This document shows, piece by piece, positions 17,916-27,530 of a DNA stretch of 64,000 nucleotides. The position numbers and the translations under genes were made by a program. The stretch is from JABDMH01 sp050298535 (GTDB taxonomy: Bacteria > Bacteroidota > Bacteroidia > Chitinophagales > Saprospiraceae): assembly GCA_050298535.1 (NCBI GenBank), contig JBNKUI010000040.1, forward strand, positions 1 to 64,000, read 5' to 3'. A model generated the notes under the pieces. It searched no databases. It saw nothing but the letters and a program-made list of their open reading frames with translations, and was not told where the DNA came from. Numbering within the stretch: position 1 is the first letter of the stretch; each line of letters begins with the position of its first letter.

Positions 17916-19346
17916 TTACTTCCGATAATCTGGATTTTCCATCGGCATTTTGGCATGTTTGGATTTTTGCCAGGTCTGGAGTTTACTAAGGAGAGCATCT
18001 GCCTTTTCGGGCATTTTGTCTGACAGGTCATTTTGTTCGGCGATATCATAGTCCAGGTTGTATAGCTCGACAGCGCCTGTTTCATAGAATGTAATTAGCT
18101 TCCAATTTTCATCACGTATGGCTGCTCCCGGTCGCCATCCACTCCCGTGATAATGTGGGTAGTGCCAGTATAGAGTTGTCCTGTCCCAGGTATTTTTGGT
18201 CCACAATTGAGATAAATCTTTACCTTCAATTGATTCACTATTTGTATCCTGAATATTTGCCAGAGAAAGCACCGTTGGATATAGATCATGTCCAATGACC
18301 GGCGCTTCAACTTTTTTTCGGGGTCCATTATGGCCTGCCGGTTTGATAATTAAGGGTATACGAATACCCCCTTCATATAACCATCCTTTGCCTCCTCTAA
18401 GAGGAAGAACAGAAGTAGGTGCAATTCGGTCACGCCCGGACAGTAACGTGGAGAGCCCTCCATTGTCAGAAGTAAATATTAGTGTGGTATTTTCGTACAA
18501 ACCTTCCGCTTTTAAATGATCGATTATTTTCCCCACGTTTTCATCCATGGAATAAACCATAGAGGCATATTCTGGATTTCGATGATTTATGGTAGTTTGA
18601 TAGTCGGTACCCAGTACCGTTTGAGTAATGGTGTCAGGCAGTGATTTTAGCTTTTGCTTAAACCGTTCAATATGAGGACTCGGCTGAATAGGGGTGTGCA
18701 CGGTATAAAACGAAAGGAAGGCGAGAAATTTTTCCTCTTGTTCTGACTGTCGGGTAATGAAGCGCATAGTTTCTTTTGTCAGTCGGTCGGTCAGGTATTC
18801 CCCATCTGCCCCATCCTGCAGCTGTGGATTGTCGTAGGGAGCATAGTAGCCACCTTTGGGTTGTCCGGTATGATTACCGCCGATGTTGATATCAAAACCT
18901 TGAACATCTGGAAGAAATCCCTCGCCTCCCAGGTGCCATTTGCCAGCAAAAAATGTTGCATAGCCATTTTCTTTCATGACTTCCGGTAGCGTCCTTTCGG
19001 ATAGTTTAAGTTCGTTCGCGTCGGTTGGTCCGAGTAGTGCCCGGTCTTTGGGATCTGCGCCTGGAATCCAATCAGTAATGTCTACTGAGACAGGATACTT
19101 ACCTGTCATGATGGCTGCTCGGGAGGGCGAACAGATCGAGCCGGAGGCATACGCATTATTAAATACGATGCTTTCTTCACTTAGTGCATCCAAGTGGGGT
19201 GTTTCGTGAAAATCATTACCCATGAACCCCAGATCTGCCCATCCTAAGTCATCCACCAAAATGAAGACCACATTCGTTGGTTTTGGTGATGAACAAGCAG
19301 ATAAGAGAATGGCAGATAGTAATATGATTAGAAGATAAATACGCAT
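17916..19346 (-). CDS. Type I sulfatase (arylsulfatase A-like)
   Basis: Sulfatase of about 476 residues from the chosen start. A lipoprotein signal (LLSAC, Cys18) suggests it is anchored in the envelope. The metal-binding DD pair sits at 32-33, and the FGly motif is CSPSR (Cys72) followed by the usual AAIMTG. A KWHLGG motif carries the conserved lysine and histidine, and FTSDNGG supplies the later metal ligands. The longer frame starts 20 codons earlier with residues that do not resemble a signal, so the ATG giving MRIYLL is preferred. It is flanked by GH43 upstream and the heme-propeller gene downstream on the same strand. It should hydrolyse a sulfate ester on a glycan after FGly maturation by an enzyme encoded elsewhere. 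Confidence 0.93.
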   Translation of the reverse strand: MRIYLLIILLSAILLSACSSPKPTNVVFILVDDLGWADLGFMGNDFHETPHLDALSEESIVFNNAYASGSICSPSRAAIMTGKYPVSVDITDWIPGADPKDRALLGPTDANELKLSERTLPEVMKENGYATFFAGKWHLGGEGFLPDVQGFDINIGGNHTGQPKGGYYAPYDNPQLQDGADGEYLTDRLTKETMRFITRQSEQEEKFLAFLSFYTVHTPIQPSPHIERFKQKLKSLPDTITQTVLGTDYQTTINHRNPEYASMVYSMDENVGKIIDHLKAEGLYENTTLIFTSDNGGLSTLLSGRDRIAPTSVLPLRGGKGWLYEGGIRIPLIIKPAGHNGPRKKVEAPVIGHDLYPTVLSLANIQDTNSESIEGKDLSQLWTKNTWDRTTLYWHYPHYHGSGWRPGAAIRDENWKLITFYETGAVELYNLDYDIAEQNDLSDKMPEKADALLSKLQTWQKSKHAKMPMENPDYRK

Positions 19347-19449
19347 AGAGGAATTTACAAAAATGACGCTATGAAGCCACAGGATCGGACAGGTACTACT
19401 GACCAACTTTTCAATACTTGAAACTTTTTGTCCAGGTTACCCGCACCTT

Positions 19450-20460
19450 CTATTGAGAAATATTATCATCTTCATTCTGGCGAAAATCGGGAAAACCGGA
19501 TTCGGTCCATTTAAAAATGCGGGCTCTTGTTGCTCGGTTAGGATCATCCAGTTCATGTCCTTCAATTTCTTTGTAGTTGCGAGCATGATAGATCAATACA
19601 TCTGCACTGCCGTCGGAGGTGGTGGTGAAGCAACTATGGCCAGGGCCGTATCGTTGAAATGTTGCATTGGAGTAGAAGACAGGACCCGGAGATTTATTCC
19701 ATTGTGTGGGATCCATAATGTTGGCATCTTCATCGATCCAGAGTAGTCCCATGCAGTAGTTGTGATTGGTAGCACTTGCTGAGTAGGTTACAAATATTCG
19801 TCCATTTCTCTTAATTACTGCCGGCCCTTCGTTTACGTTGTATTTTATTCGCTCCCAGTTAAATTCAGGACGCGTGAGCACTATTTCTGGACCAGTAAGA
19901 CTTGTCGGTGATTCCATCTCAGACATGACCAGGGCGGTACCCTCCATGCCTTCAAGATTTTGGGCCCAAATTAAATATCGCTTACCAAGGTGCTCGAAAG
20001 TAGTGGCATCCAGTGAAAATGAAGACCTGCTAGTTTTGATTTGACCTTCCTCGACCCAATCACCTTCCATGGGATCCTCCGCATCATTCGAAAGAGCCCA
20101 CATTCGTATATTCCAGATATTTTCAGCTTCTCCGGCTGCAAAATAAATGTACCACTTCCCTTCAATCCTGTGCAGTTCAGGTGCCCAAATATGATGGCCC
20201 ATGACACCTGATGGATGCTTGGTCCAAACTGTTTTTTCAGTGGTAGTTTTTAGGCCATTGATGGTCTGCGCCTTCCGGATTACAATTCGATCATATTTGG
20301 GCACAGTTGCAATGAGATAATAGGTGCCATCATCTGTTTTTTCTATCCAGGGGTCTGCTCGTTTTTCGGCGATGGGGTTGTTAAATAATAATTCCTGACA
20401 CCATACCACTTGATATGGCAGTAGGCATACTAGTAGTATAAATAGTAAATGTCGTTTCAT
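19450..20460 (-). CDS. Glycoside hydrolase family 43
   Basis: Secreted five-bladed propeller glycosidase, 336 residues, with a signal peptide ending near Cys21 (VVWC, possibly a lipoprotein). Catalytic residues of GH43 are visible: general base Asp36 in RADPWI, pKa-modulating Asp151 in SLDATTF, and general acid Glu211 in NEGPAV. The propeller motifs HIWAPELH and YLIWAQ fit the arabinofuranosidase/xylosidase group. It probably removes terminal arabinose or xylose residues from a side chain. It is first in a group with a sulfatase and a heme-propeller protein, 103 bases before the sulfatase, so the target glycan is probably sulfated. The product sugar cannot be decided from sequence alone. Confidence 0.9.
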   Translation of the reverse strand: MKRHLLFILLVCLLPYQVVWCQELLFNNPIAEKRADPWIEKTDDGTYYLIATVPKYDRIVIRKAQTINGLKTTTEKTVWTKHPSGVMGHHIWAPELHRIEGKWYIYFAAGEAENIWNIRMWALSNDAEDPMEGDWVEEGQIKTSRSSFSLDATTFEHLGKRYLIWAQNLEGMEGTALVMSEMESPTSLTGPEIVLTRPEFNWERIKYNVNEGPAVIKRNGRIFVTYSASATNHNYCMGLLWIDEDANIMDPTQWNKSPGPVFYSNATFQRYGPGHSCFTTTSDGSADVLIYHARNYKEIEGHELDDPNRATRARIFKWTESGFPDFRQNEDDNISQ

Positions 20461-20601
20461 CCTGTGGTTAAAAAGAATTAGCCTCGAATTGTATTATAAA
20501 AATACTTTTAAATTCCTGATAAGAAATAAATATTTGTCAGTTACAGCCTTGGAAAAGAACCTCAAAAGACCAGGGAGTAATTAAGCGCCTGAATAGAAAT
20601 T

Positions 20602-21561
20602 CTAACCTATTTGGTGGTTTATCAAATAGTACGTATATCCTACAAATACCATCAATAAAATGGCTGCTTCCCACTTATCCAACTGCATTTGTACCCCAGT
20701 ACGCATTGATAAGATTAATAGCCCGGTACCGATTGCCAGTAAATAGATCTCTGTGTTAAAATTGGTCGGGTAGTCTATGGGAGCAACCAGCGAGCAGATA
20801 CCAAGAATCAGAAATATATTGAAAATGTTGGAGCCAATCACATTGCCAATGGCTATATCACTTTTTTGCTTAAGCGCAGCTACCACGGAGGTCACCAACT
20901 CTGGAAGTGAGGTGCCGGCTGCCACTATGGTTAGCCCGATGACCTTTTCTGAGACGCCTAGTTCTGAAGCAACCAGGATACTGTTATCCACCACCAGTTT
21001 GCCGCCCAGGATTAATCCAGCCAGTCCAAAAACAATCATGGCTACCAGGTAGTAGCCCGATAGTTTCTGATCGGTGATATCGGCAGGGATTTCCTCTTTC
21101 TTCATGCTACGGAAAATGTAGTAAAGGAATGCACCGAAGAGCCCCAGGAAAACTAATCCGTCTAGCCTGGAAAGTACTCCCTGACTTCCCATAAAGAAAT
21201 TGTTGGCTAGAAAATATAGAGTTACCAGAGCCAGAAAAGAAATGGGTATCTCGCGCCAGACGGTCGAACTACCTGCTTTGATGGGATATATTAAGCCTGC
21301 CACACCTAGTATTACGAAAAGGTTGAAGCTGTTACTTCCCAGTATGTTGCCCAGTACTATTTCATCATGACCATTGGTCTGCGCTACCACATTTACAATC
21401 AGTTCTGGAGCTGATGTGCCAAATGCCACAATGGTAAGTCCTATCACCAGGTCGGAGACACGATACCGCTTGGCCAATATGGCTGCCCCGTTCACTAACC
21501 AGTTGGCACCCAGGATCAATGCAGCAAAACCAAGGACAATATACAGTATCCAGAATATCAT
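20602..21561 (-). CDS. Calcium/sodium antiporter (CaCA family)
   Basis: Inner-membrane antiporter of 319 residues with about ten helices. It carries the two inverted alpha repeats that define the family: GTSAPELIVNVVA followed by GNILGSNSFNLF in the first half, and GTSLPELVTSVVA followed by GNVIGSNIFNIF in the second. The glutamates in the two PEL motifs are the ion-binding acids. It is of YrbG/CaxA type and exchanges Ca2+ (or K+) for Na+. The gene stands between the GH43 group and an unknown lipoprotein gene, with no obvious functional link to either. Confidence 0.95.
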   Translation of the reverse strand: MIFWILYIVLGFAALILGANWLVNGAAILAKRYRVSDLVIGLTIVAFGTSAPELIVNVVAQTNGHDEIVLGNILGSNSFNLFVILGVAGLIYPIKAGSSTVWREIPISFLALVTLYFLANNFFMGSQGVLSRLDGLVFLGLFGAFLYYIFRSMKKEEIPADITDQKLSGYYLVAMIVFGLAGLILGGKLVVDNSILVASELGVSEKVIGLTIVAAGTSLPELVTSVVAALKQKSDIAIGNVIGSNIFNIFLILGICSLVAPIDYPTNFNTEIYLLAIGTGLLILSMRTGVQMQLDKWEAAILLMVFVGYTYYLINHQIG

Positions 21562-21777
21562 GGTAAACGTTCAATATACCGACTGATAACCATGAATTCC
21601 ATTTTTCCGTTCTATTCTTGTCCTATATTTTGAAGAAACATTTAGGGTTTGGTAATAGCCCTAATATTACTTTCTAGCTTTTCACCGGTCATTTGAAGTT
21701 CATCAGCGTTGTAGGATTTCGTTGAAGTAATATTATTTGTGTGATATTTGGAGAATTCGATATTATTTTGATTTGTG

Positions 21778-23028
21778 CTAGGGGATATAATTGATATACC
21801 TTTTCCAATCTCGAATGTAGAATTTGTTGAGAATTCTCCCTTCATTTGAAATTAACAGGCATTCAGAACTGCTATAGGCATCACGATAAGTCCGGCTAAA
21901 TTGCTCATTGAATGGATCCTCGGCATTCACCATGTTATCTGGTAGATGTTTGCTAATGCCAGATTCGATAGGAATTACTTGCATACGTCCATGTAGAGCG
22001 GCAGCCATTTCTCTAAACTGCTCGTATGTGTCCATGGTGCAGGCAGTGACATTTGCTAAAATCGTTGATTGATCACTCTCCTTTTTCAGAATTTCACCAC
22101 TCACTGTTTTTACCTGAAAATCGGGGGCGATCATACCCACCTGAGTGCCGACATAATTTCTAAAATTATTATCCTTGACCAATGTGACTTTTTTGCCTGT
22201 ATTGCTAATGTGGGTAAATCGATAGTAGTTATCGCCCAGCAAAATGAATTCTTTGAGTTTTACTATGTCATTTTTTGATACAGTATCTGTAACAACGGAA
22301 TCGCCTATGGTAGTGAGTACCAACTCTGGCCTTTCATAAGTAAAATGACTGGCTTCATCGTGGATAACTATTTCATATTCGATGTCATCTAAATGAAAGA
22401 CAGCACGTTCATATTGAGATACGTGAAGCAGGTCTTCATCGAATGATACTCCTATGTTTAGCCAACTGGTGTCCCTAATGAATTGTTCTCCTTCTCGAAC
22501 CTTGTAAGTGCAAGGATAGAGGGTACTAGTTCCAAACCAATCTTTTGTTTCGAAAGGATAGATTGGATCGTTGCTGAGGTCTTGATCCTGGTTGCTGTCG
22601 ACTATTAGTATTGTATCTCCTTTAATCCTCCCCTTCATAATGATGATGGATTGTGAGACCCAATCATGAGGTTCAATGATGGAGCTATCCATATTAAATC
22701 TTCTGATTTCGGAAGTGTCCATCATACCATTCATGATACTCTCCTTGATAAATGGCTTAATATCAGTATGCGTGGTCGATACTCTCATGTGGGTTATTCC
22801 TTCTGGATATTTAAATGGAACAAGACTATCTACATTCACTTCCCAAAAAATAGATCCCGCTCCGTACCGAAATCCCGGATATTGACCTTTCATGGTTTGG
22901 GTGTATATTACTAATGTATCTTCTGAACTTCCAAATCTCTGCATAACGGGAGTGACGTCCCTTTGACATCCAAAGGTGAGTAGAGCAAATACCAGGATTC
23001 GATAATAAAATAGAAATTGATGGCTCAT
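21778..23028 (-). CDS. Lipoprotein with thioredoxin-like C-terminal domain
   Basis: Product of 416 residues that I do not recognise as a named family. A lipoprotein signal ends at LLTFGC (Cys21). The middle is beta-rich, with an EF-hand-like acidic loop (VDSNQDQDLSND, about 143-154) that may bind calcium. From about residue 297 the sequence starts as a redoxin (GMIAPDFQVKTVSG), but the place of the CxxC active site holds a single Cys330 (NVTACTMD). A disulfide-exchange role is therefore doubtful. It is alone on its strand segment, between the antiporter and the FGGY kinase genes. Envelope location is likely; function unknown. Confidence 0.65.
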   Translation of the reverse strand: MSHQFLFYYRILVFALLTFGCQRDVTPVMQRFGSSEDTLVIYTQTMKGQYPGFRYGAGSIFWEVNVDSLVPFKYPEGITHMRVSTTHTDIKPFIKESIMNGMMDTSEIRRFNMDSSIIEPHDWVSQSIIIMKGRIKGDTILIVDSNQDQDLSNDPIYPFETKDWFGTSTLYPCTYKVREGEQFIRDTSWLNIGVSFDEDLLHVSQYERAVFHLDDIEYEIVIHDEASHFTYERPELVLTTIGDSVVTDTVSKNDIVKLKEFILLGDNYYRFTHISNTGKKVTLVKDNNFRNYVGTQVGMIAPDFQVKTVSGEILKKESDQSTILANVTACTMDTYEQFREMAAALHGRMQVIPIESGISKHLPDNMVNAEDPFNEQFSRTYRDAYSSSECLLISNEGRILNKFYIRDWKRYINYIP

Positions 23029-23070
23029 ATGTAATTCTAAGTATAGGGTGCATAGAAGATAGCTAAATTT

Positions 23071-24675
23071 CTACGTAATATCCAGATGATCTATCGCAGC
23101 CTGCTCTATGGCAAATCCCTTTATATATCGTTTCAAATAGGTTAAAAAGTCATTTACTAATTTAAGGTCTGGTGTCATACGAAGACCCTCATTATTATTG
23201 AATACTTTTTTCGTAAGATAGTCGGATAGGCTTTCCTCTGTTTCTTTCTTAAGCACGTACGATGCAAGTACCGCCATGCCCCATGCTCCTCCTTCTCCAG
23301 CCGTCGACATCACGGTAACCGGGACATCTAATGCAGCCGCACAAATTTTTTGACCTACTACGGGTGTTTTAAATAATCCACCATGGGCCAGAATATTGTC
23401 GATGGCAATTTGTTCCTCCTTTCTCAGAATGTCCAGACCTAATCTTAATACGGCAAAAGCAGAAAACAGGTGACTTCTCATGAAGTTGGCAATATTGAAG
23501 TGACTTTTGGGAGAGCGGACAAGTAGAGGACGACCTTCTGAAAAACCAGCTATAGGCTCACCTGAATAGTAGCCATAACTCAGTAATCCTCCTCCATCGT
23601 CATCTGCGTCCAGTGCTGCATTAAATAGTCGGGAGTAGATCTCATTACGATCAGTTTGTACCCCCATTGTATCAAAGGCTTCTCGAAATAATCCAATCCA
23701 GGCATTGATTTCGGTAGAGCAGTTATTGGCAAGCACCATGGCCACCGGATTTCCATCCGGCGTTGAAATTATATCGATCTCTGCATGAACTTGCGATAAT
23801 GATTTATCTAAAACAAACATGGCGAAGATGGAAGTGCCCACCGACACATTACCCGTTTTGGTCTTGACGCAATTTGTGGCAACCATTCCCGTACCCCCAT
23901 CACCCTCTGGTGGGCACATGGGAATGTTCGGCTGCAGATCACCCGAAGGATCGATGAGTAATGCCCCTTCCTGGCTGAGTTTTCCCGCCACTTCACCGGC
24001 CATACACACATTTGGCAAAATGTCTTCAAGCTTCCATGGGTAGTTATTTCGATCGACCAGTTGATTGAATGTATGGATCAGCTCCGTATCATAGGTTTGC
24101 GCTTTCTGGTCAATGGGAAACATTCCGGACGCGTCACATATTCCGATAGATCGATGACCGGTTAGTCTCCAATGAATATACCCTGATAGTGTGGTGATGT
24201 AATCGATCTTTTTGACATGTTCCTCATCATTGATAATGGCCTGATAGAGATGCGCGATGCTCCACCGTTGAGGAATTTTGAAATTGAATTCTTTCGTAAG
24301 TTCCTCAGCCGCCTCAGTAGTTGTTGTGTTTCGCCAGGTACGGAAAGGAACCAGCAGCTGCCCTTTTTTATTCAAGGCAATATATCCTTGCATCATGGCT
24401 GAGCAACCTATGGACCCAATCCGGGTCAGTTTTATTTTGTACCTATTCTCTACCTGCTGTTTTATACCCTCATATACTTCTTGTAGACCCACTATTACTT
24501 CCTCCAGGGGGTATGTCCAGTATCCATCTAAAAGTTGATTTTCCCAGTCATAGATGTGGGATGCTATCGTTTTAAAATGGCTGTCAATTAATACCGCTTT
24601 GATTCGAGTCGAACCAAATTCTATACCTAATGATGTTTCACCATTGACTATTTCAGTCTTTATGTCTTGACTCAT
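23071..24675 (-). CDS. FGGY-family carbohydrate kinase
   Basis: Cytoplasmic sugar kinase of 534 residues, the usual FGGY length. The N-terminal phosphate loop is LGIEFGSTRIKAVLID (about 16-31), typical of the ASKHA fold. GDGGTGMVA and GNVSVGTSIFAMF are the central adenosine/phosphate segments, and AHGGLFKTPVVGQ is the C-terminal FGGY-type signature. It resembles the xylulokinase/ribulokinase branch, but the sugar cannot be fixed. It is followed by an SDR sugar dehydrogenase or epimerase gene encoded just upstream on the same strand. Together they could process a pentose or uronate released by the nearby GH43 and sulfatases; this link is inference. Confidence 0.88.
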   Translation of the reverse strand: MSQDIKTEIVNGETSLGIEFGSTRIKAVLIDSHFKTIASHIYDWENQLLDGYWTYPLEEVIVGLQEVYEGIKQQVENRYKIKLTRIGSIGCSAMMQGYIALNKKGQLLVPFRTWRNTTTTEAAEELTKEFNFKIPQRWSIAHLYQAIINDEEHVKKIDYITTLSGYIHWRLTGHRSIGICDASGMFPIDQKAQTYDTELIHTFNQLVDRNNYPWKLEDILPNVCMAGEVAGKLSQEGALLIDPSGDLQPNIPMCPPEGDGGTGMVATNCVKTKTGNVSVGTSIFAMFVLDKSLSQVHAEIDIISTPDGNPVAMVLANNCSTEINAWIGLFREAFDTMGVQTDRNEIYSRLFNAALDADDDGGGLLSYGYYSGEPIAGFSEGRPLLVRSPKSHFNIANFMRSHLFSAFAVLRLGLDILRKEEQIAIDNILAHGGLFKTPVVGQKICAAALDVPVTVMSTAGEGGAWGMAVLASYVLKKETEESLSDYLTKKVFNNNEGLRMTPDLKLVNDFLTYLKRYIKGFAIEQAAIDHLDIT

Positions 24676-24818
24676 TATTTGATTTATTTGGAAAGTTGAG
24701 ATGTTGTTATCTCAATATTTACTGAAAGAAAAGTTCTGGTTAGGACAGTAATTGACCCCTGCTCTCGCACATCTTAGATATTATGTGTAGGACTACGTAA
24801 TCCGATATCTTAATAGCA

Positions 24819-25727
24819 TTAGATCCCATCCCACTGCACGTATTTACGCCAGTTATGCTGCTCTTTAAATCCGAGCACTTCGCGGATCTTTCTATTAGAA
24901 AACAGTGCTTCATGTTTCTCAAGGTCTCGAGAAATCGGGACATTAGGAAAGAAGCGTTTAGCCAGTTCCATACTGGGAATGACCGCGCCATTGTGATCAT
25001 TGCCGGCATTAAAGACCTGATATCCCAGGCCATCTTTTTGTAAACATAGATCTACAATCTGACCTAAGTCGCGAGCATCGATATAGCAAAAAGCATTTCT
25101 TCTCCTTACTTCAGGATTTTCGAAGTAGTGGGGGAAGAGCTCCGCATACTCATGGGGTTCAATAACATTTCCAATGCGAAGGGCATAAATATCGATACCG
25201 GATCTACGTTGAAAACTACGGGCCGTTTTCTCATTGACCACTTTCGATAATCCATAGCTATCCATAGGATCCACGTCATAGTCTTCCTCCAGGGGAAGCA
25301 CTTTGGGATCTGTCTGACCATCCGAAAAACAGATTCCGTAAGTCGTTTCTGAGGAAGCAATCACAATTTTTTTGATTCCAAGTTTCACGGCCGCCTCTAT
25401 GACATGGTACGTGCCCATGGTGTTTACACGGAAGGTTTCATTGTCAGGATTGATAAGTATTCTGGGTACTGCGGCAAAATGCACTACCGCATCAAATTTT
25501 GGAACGCCATGTCCGGGTTCTAGTTCGTCTAATCCAGCATATGAACTCATGGCATTAAACATCTGTCCTGAGTCTGTGATATCTGCGATTAGATTGTCGA
25601 CTCCGGGATAATTCAAAGGCACGAGATCCACGTTCAATACCCGGTGACCTTGCTCGAGAAGGTAAGGGAGGACATGTTTACCCGCTTTACCGGAGCCGCC
25701 AGTAAAGAAGATTCTTTTGGAAGTCAT
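24819..25727 (-). CDS. NAD-dependent epimerase/dehydratase (extended SDR)
   Basis: Extended short-chain dehydrogenase/reductase of 302 residues. The dinucleotide-binding motif is TGGSGKAGKHV (about 9-19), the DAVVHFAA strand follows, and SSETTYG supplies the catalytic Ser region. YGLSK provides the catalytic Tyr and Lys. Family members act on nucleotide sugars or free uronates; the short length and the absence of a long C-terminal substrate domain make a uronate-dehydrogenase-like role possible but unproven. It precedes the FGGY kinase on the same strand with a gap of about 140 bases, so a shared sugar pathway is plausible. Confidence 0.85.
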   Translation of the reverse strand: MTSKRIFFTGGSGKAGKHVLPYLLEQGHRVLNVDLVPLNYPGVDNLIADITDSGQMFNAMSSYAGLDELEPGHGVPKFDAVVHFAAVPRILINPDNETFRVNTMGTYHVIEAAVKLGIKKIVIASSETTYGICFSDGQTDPKVLPLEEDYDVDPMDSYGLSKVVNEKTARSFQRRSGIDIYALRIGNVIEPHEYAELFPHYFENPEVRRRNAFCYIDARDLGQIVDLCLQKDGLGYQVFNAGNDHNGAVIPSMELAKRFFPNVPISRDLEKHEALFSNRKIREVLGFKEQHNWRKYVQWDGI

Positions 25728-25905
25728 TAGCTTTCTAGTTTATTCTGATTTATGTAGTTAAAAGTATCGCAAGGGTATTCTTTAGAAGCCATTAATTTCG
25801 ATAAAATATTTGTAAAGGTTAGAGAGAGGGGAGTTTCCTTGTATCAGAAAACAGGAGAATTCTACCATACACCTAAGAATCTGATTTTTAAGAGGGTCTT
25901 TTGAT

Positions 25906-26205
25906 TCACTTAGCCCCTGGATTCTTAAAAGCATCCTCATTGGGGTGGGGACCTGGAGATAAAGCTTTAGGAAATGGACCTGCATTTAAAATATAATAAT
26001 GCAAGCTCGTATCGGGTTCAATTCTCAGTATTTTATAGTGAATGGATGTGTCAGGTAACAGGAGCCGCATTTTATAGTCACTCTCGGCCAGATCATTGCG
26101 ATACTCCATGGCCACAATAGGCTTGTTTTCACACTCAACTTTGCTGGTGCTCTGGCAAGAACTTAACCAAGCACAAACCGCAAAAAAAATGGTTGGTTTT
26201 TTCAT
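25906..26205 (-). CDS. Small lipoprotein, unknown
   Basis: Short product of 99 residues with a lipoprotein signal (FFAVCAWLSSCQS, probable lipid-bearing cysteine at 17). The remainder is polar with a central YKMRLLLPDTSIHYKI segment that may form two strands. No family recognised. An ATG, a clean signal and a free-standing position between the SDR gene and the MBL hydrolase gene support it as real, but its short length keeps confidence moderate. Confidence 0.5.
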   Translation of the reverse strand: MKKPTIFFAVCAWLSSCQSTSKVECENKPIVAMEYRNDLAESDYKMRLLLPDTSIHYKILRIEPDTSLHYYILNAGPFPKALSPGPHPNEDAFKNPGAK

Positions 26206-26493
26206 CGAAATGACTTACTAATAAATAACTAGAAGTCATTACTTTCTGCTGCCTGCCAGTGTCTCATCGATTATCCTCATATTTTTATGTTGGAGGTGAC
26301 AAATGTATTAAGTGCACGAATCGTATCCACATGATTAAATTCCCATTTATTGACTAAGGCAAGTATATTTTAGCATTCGAGCTGAAAATCATCAGTATAG
26401 TTCCTTTTAGAAGGCTCTAACAACGGACAAATGGAAGCGCTTGATCATTTACACGTTTCTGAATGGTAATACATTATTTTTCTGCTCTCAAAC

Positions 26494-27351
26494 TCAGACC
26501 CATAGCTGCATACCATCTCTTGCCAAAATACAATTTGGGAACTCTTTCTGGCACTTCTTTTCCATCTTTCGAAGAAAATCATCATCATGATCAGGATGAT
26601 GATGTGTCAGTACAAGCTGCTTTACCTGGGCTAGTTTTGCCAGTTCGATGGCCTGTGAATAACTGCTATGTCCCCAACCGCGGTGCGCTTCTAATTGTTG
26701 ATCTGTAAAGTGTGCATCATGCACAAGGACGTCGGCTTCTTCGCAAAATTTTACTACTTCTGGGTTGATAGGCTGCACATGTTCTATATCTGTACAGAAA
26801 ACTATCCCCGTGCCATAAGCATCAAAACGATAACTAAATGCACCACCGGGATGATTATGCAGTCTGTATGAAAAATCAACCAATTGCTGTGCAGAGATTT
26901 CACCAATGTGCTTAGTTTTTGTGAGGAATTCAAATCTGGCACCCATATCTTTTAGTTGTACTGGGAAGTATTCTTTTTGTGTCTGTACTTCAAAGATGTG
27001 TTTGAGTTCCTTCTTTTTCATTTTATGATGGGGGGAGAATACTTTTATTCTTTGCCCACTTTCATATACGGCATCAAAGAAAGGCAGACCCTGGATATGA
27101 TCCCAATGGAAGTGCGTTAATAGTAGGAAGATCGTCTCAACATTGGGTATAACTCCATTCCCAATTTCCTTTCCCAGGTTTCTTATGCCGGTTCCGGCAT
27201 CGATAATCACAATCGCTTTGCTCCGGTCATTACGTAGCAGATCCACGTAGATGCAGGTAGTGTTTCCTCCAAACTCCTGAAATCCCAAGTCACAGACAGG
27301 AGTTGATCCTCTGGTGCCATAGAACTTAATATGCCATGTCTTTTCATTCAT
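26494..27351 (-). CDS. MBL-fold metallo-hydrolase
   Basis: Metallo-beta-lactamase-fold hydrolase of about 285 residues. The metal-binding signature THFHWDH (HxHxDH) is present, preceded by an aspartate strand (IIDAGTGIRNLG), and later ligands appear in VHDAHFT and LTHHHPDHDDD. The opening KFYGTRGSTP motif is typical of the RNase Z/phosphodiesterase-like MBL branch, so a cyclic-nucleotide or phosphodiester substrate is possible. I prefer the ATG giving MNEKTWHIKFYG, since the 19 residues of the longer frame do not match the family, but no strong ribosome-binding site separates the two. Monocistronic; no signal peptide. Confidence 0.85.
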   Translation of the reverse strand: MNEKTWHIKFYGTRGSTPVCDLGFQEFGGNTTCIYVDLLRNDRSKAIVIIDAGTGIRNLGKEIGNGVIPNVETIFLLLTHFHWDHIQGLPFFDAVYESGQRIKVFSPHHKMKKKELKHIFEVQTQKEYFPVQLKDMGARFEFLTKTKHIGEISAQQLVDFSYRLHNHPGGAFSYRFDAYGTGIVFCTDIEHVQPINPEVVKFCEEADVLVHDAHFTDQQLEAHRGWGHSSYSQAIELAKLAQVKQLVLTHHHPDHDDDFLRKMEKKCQKEFPNCILARDGMQLWV

Positions 27352-27530
27352 AGTTGCCAACATATCTTCACATCGATCATGGTACATCTTGACACTTAAG
27401 ATGCCCATTGGAAGTCAGTGAACACAAATCGAAAGATAGTGATCTATATTTTAAGAATGAACAGGACTTGTTTGAGTTGACTTCTGCGATATTTTGATTT
27501 TATTAGATTGATGTTAGATAATGGAACCAT

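Noticed and set aside
21642..21845. 67-codon minus-strand frame overlapping the end of the redoxin-like gene
   Set aside because: Different frame over a supported gene end with no independent signal.
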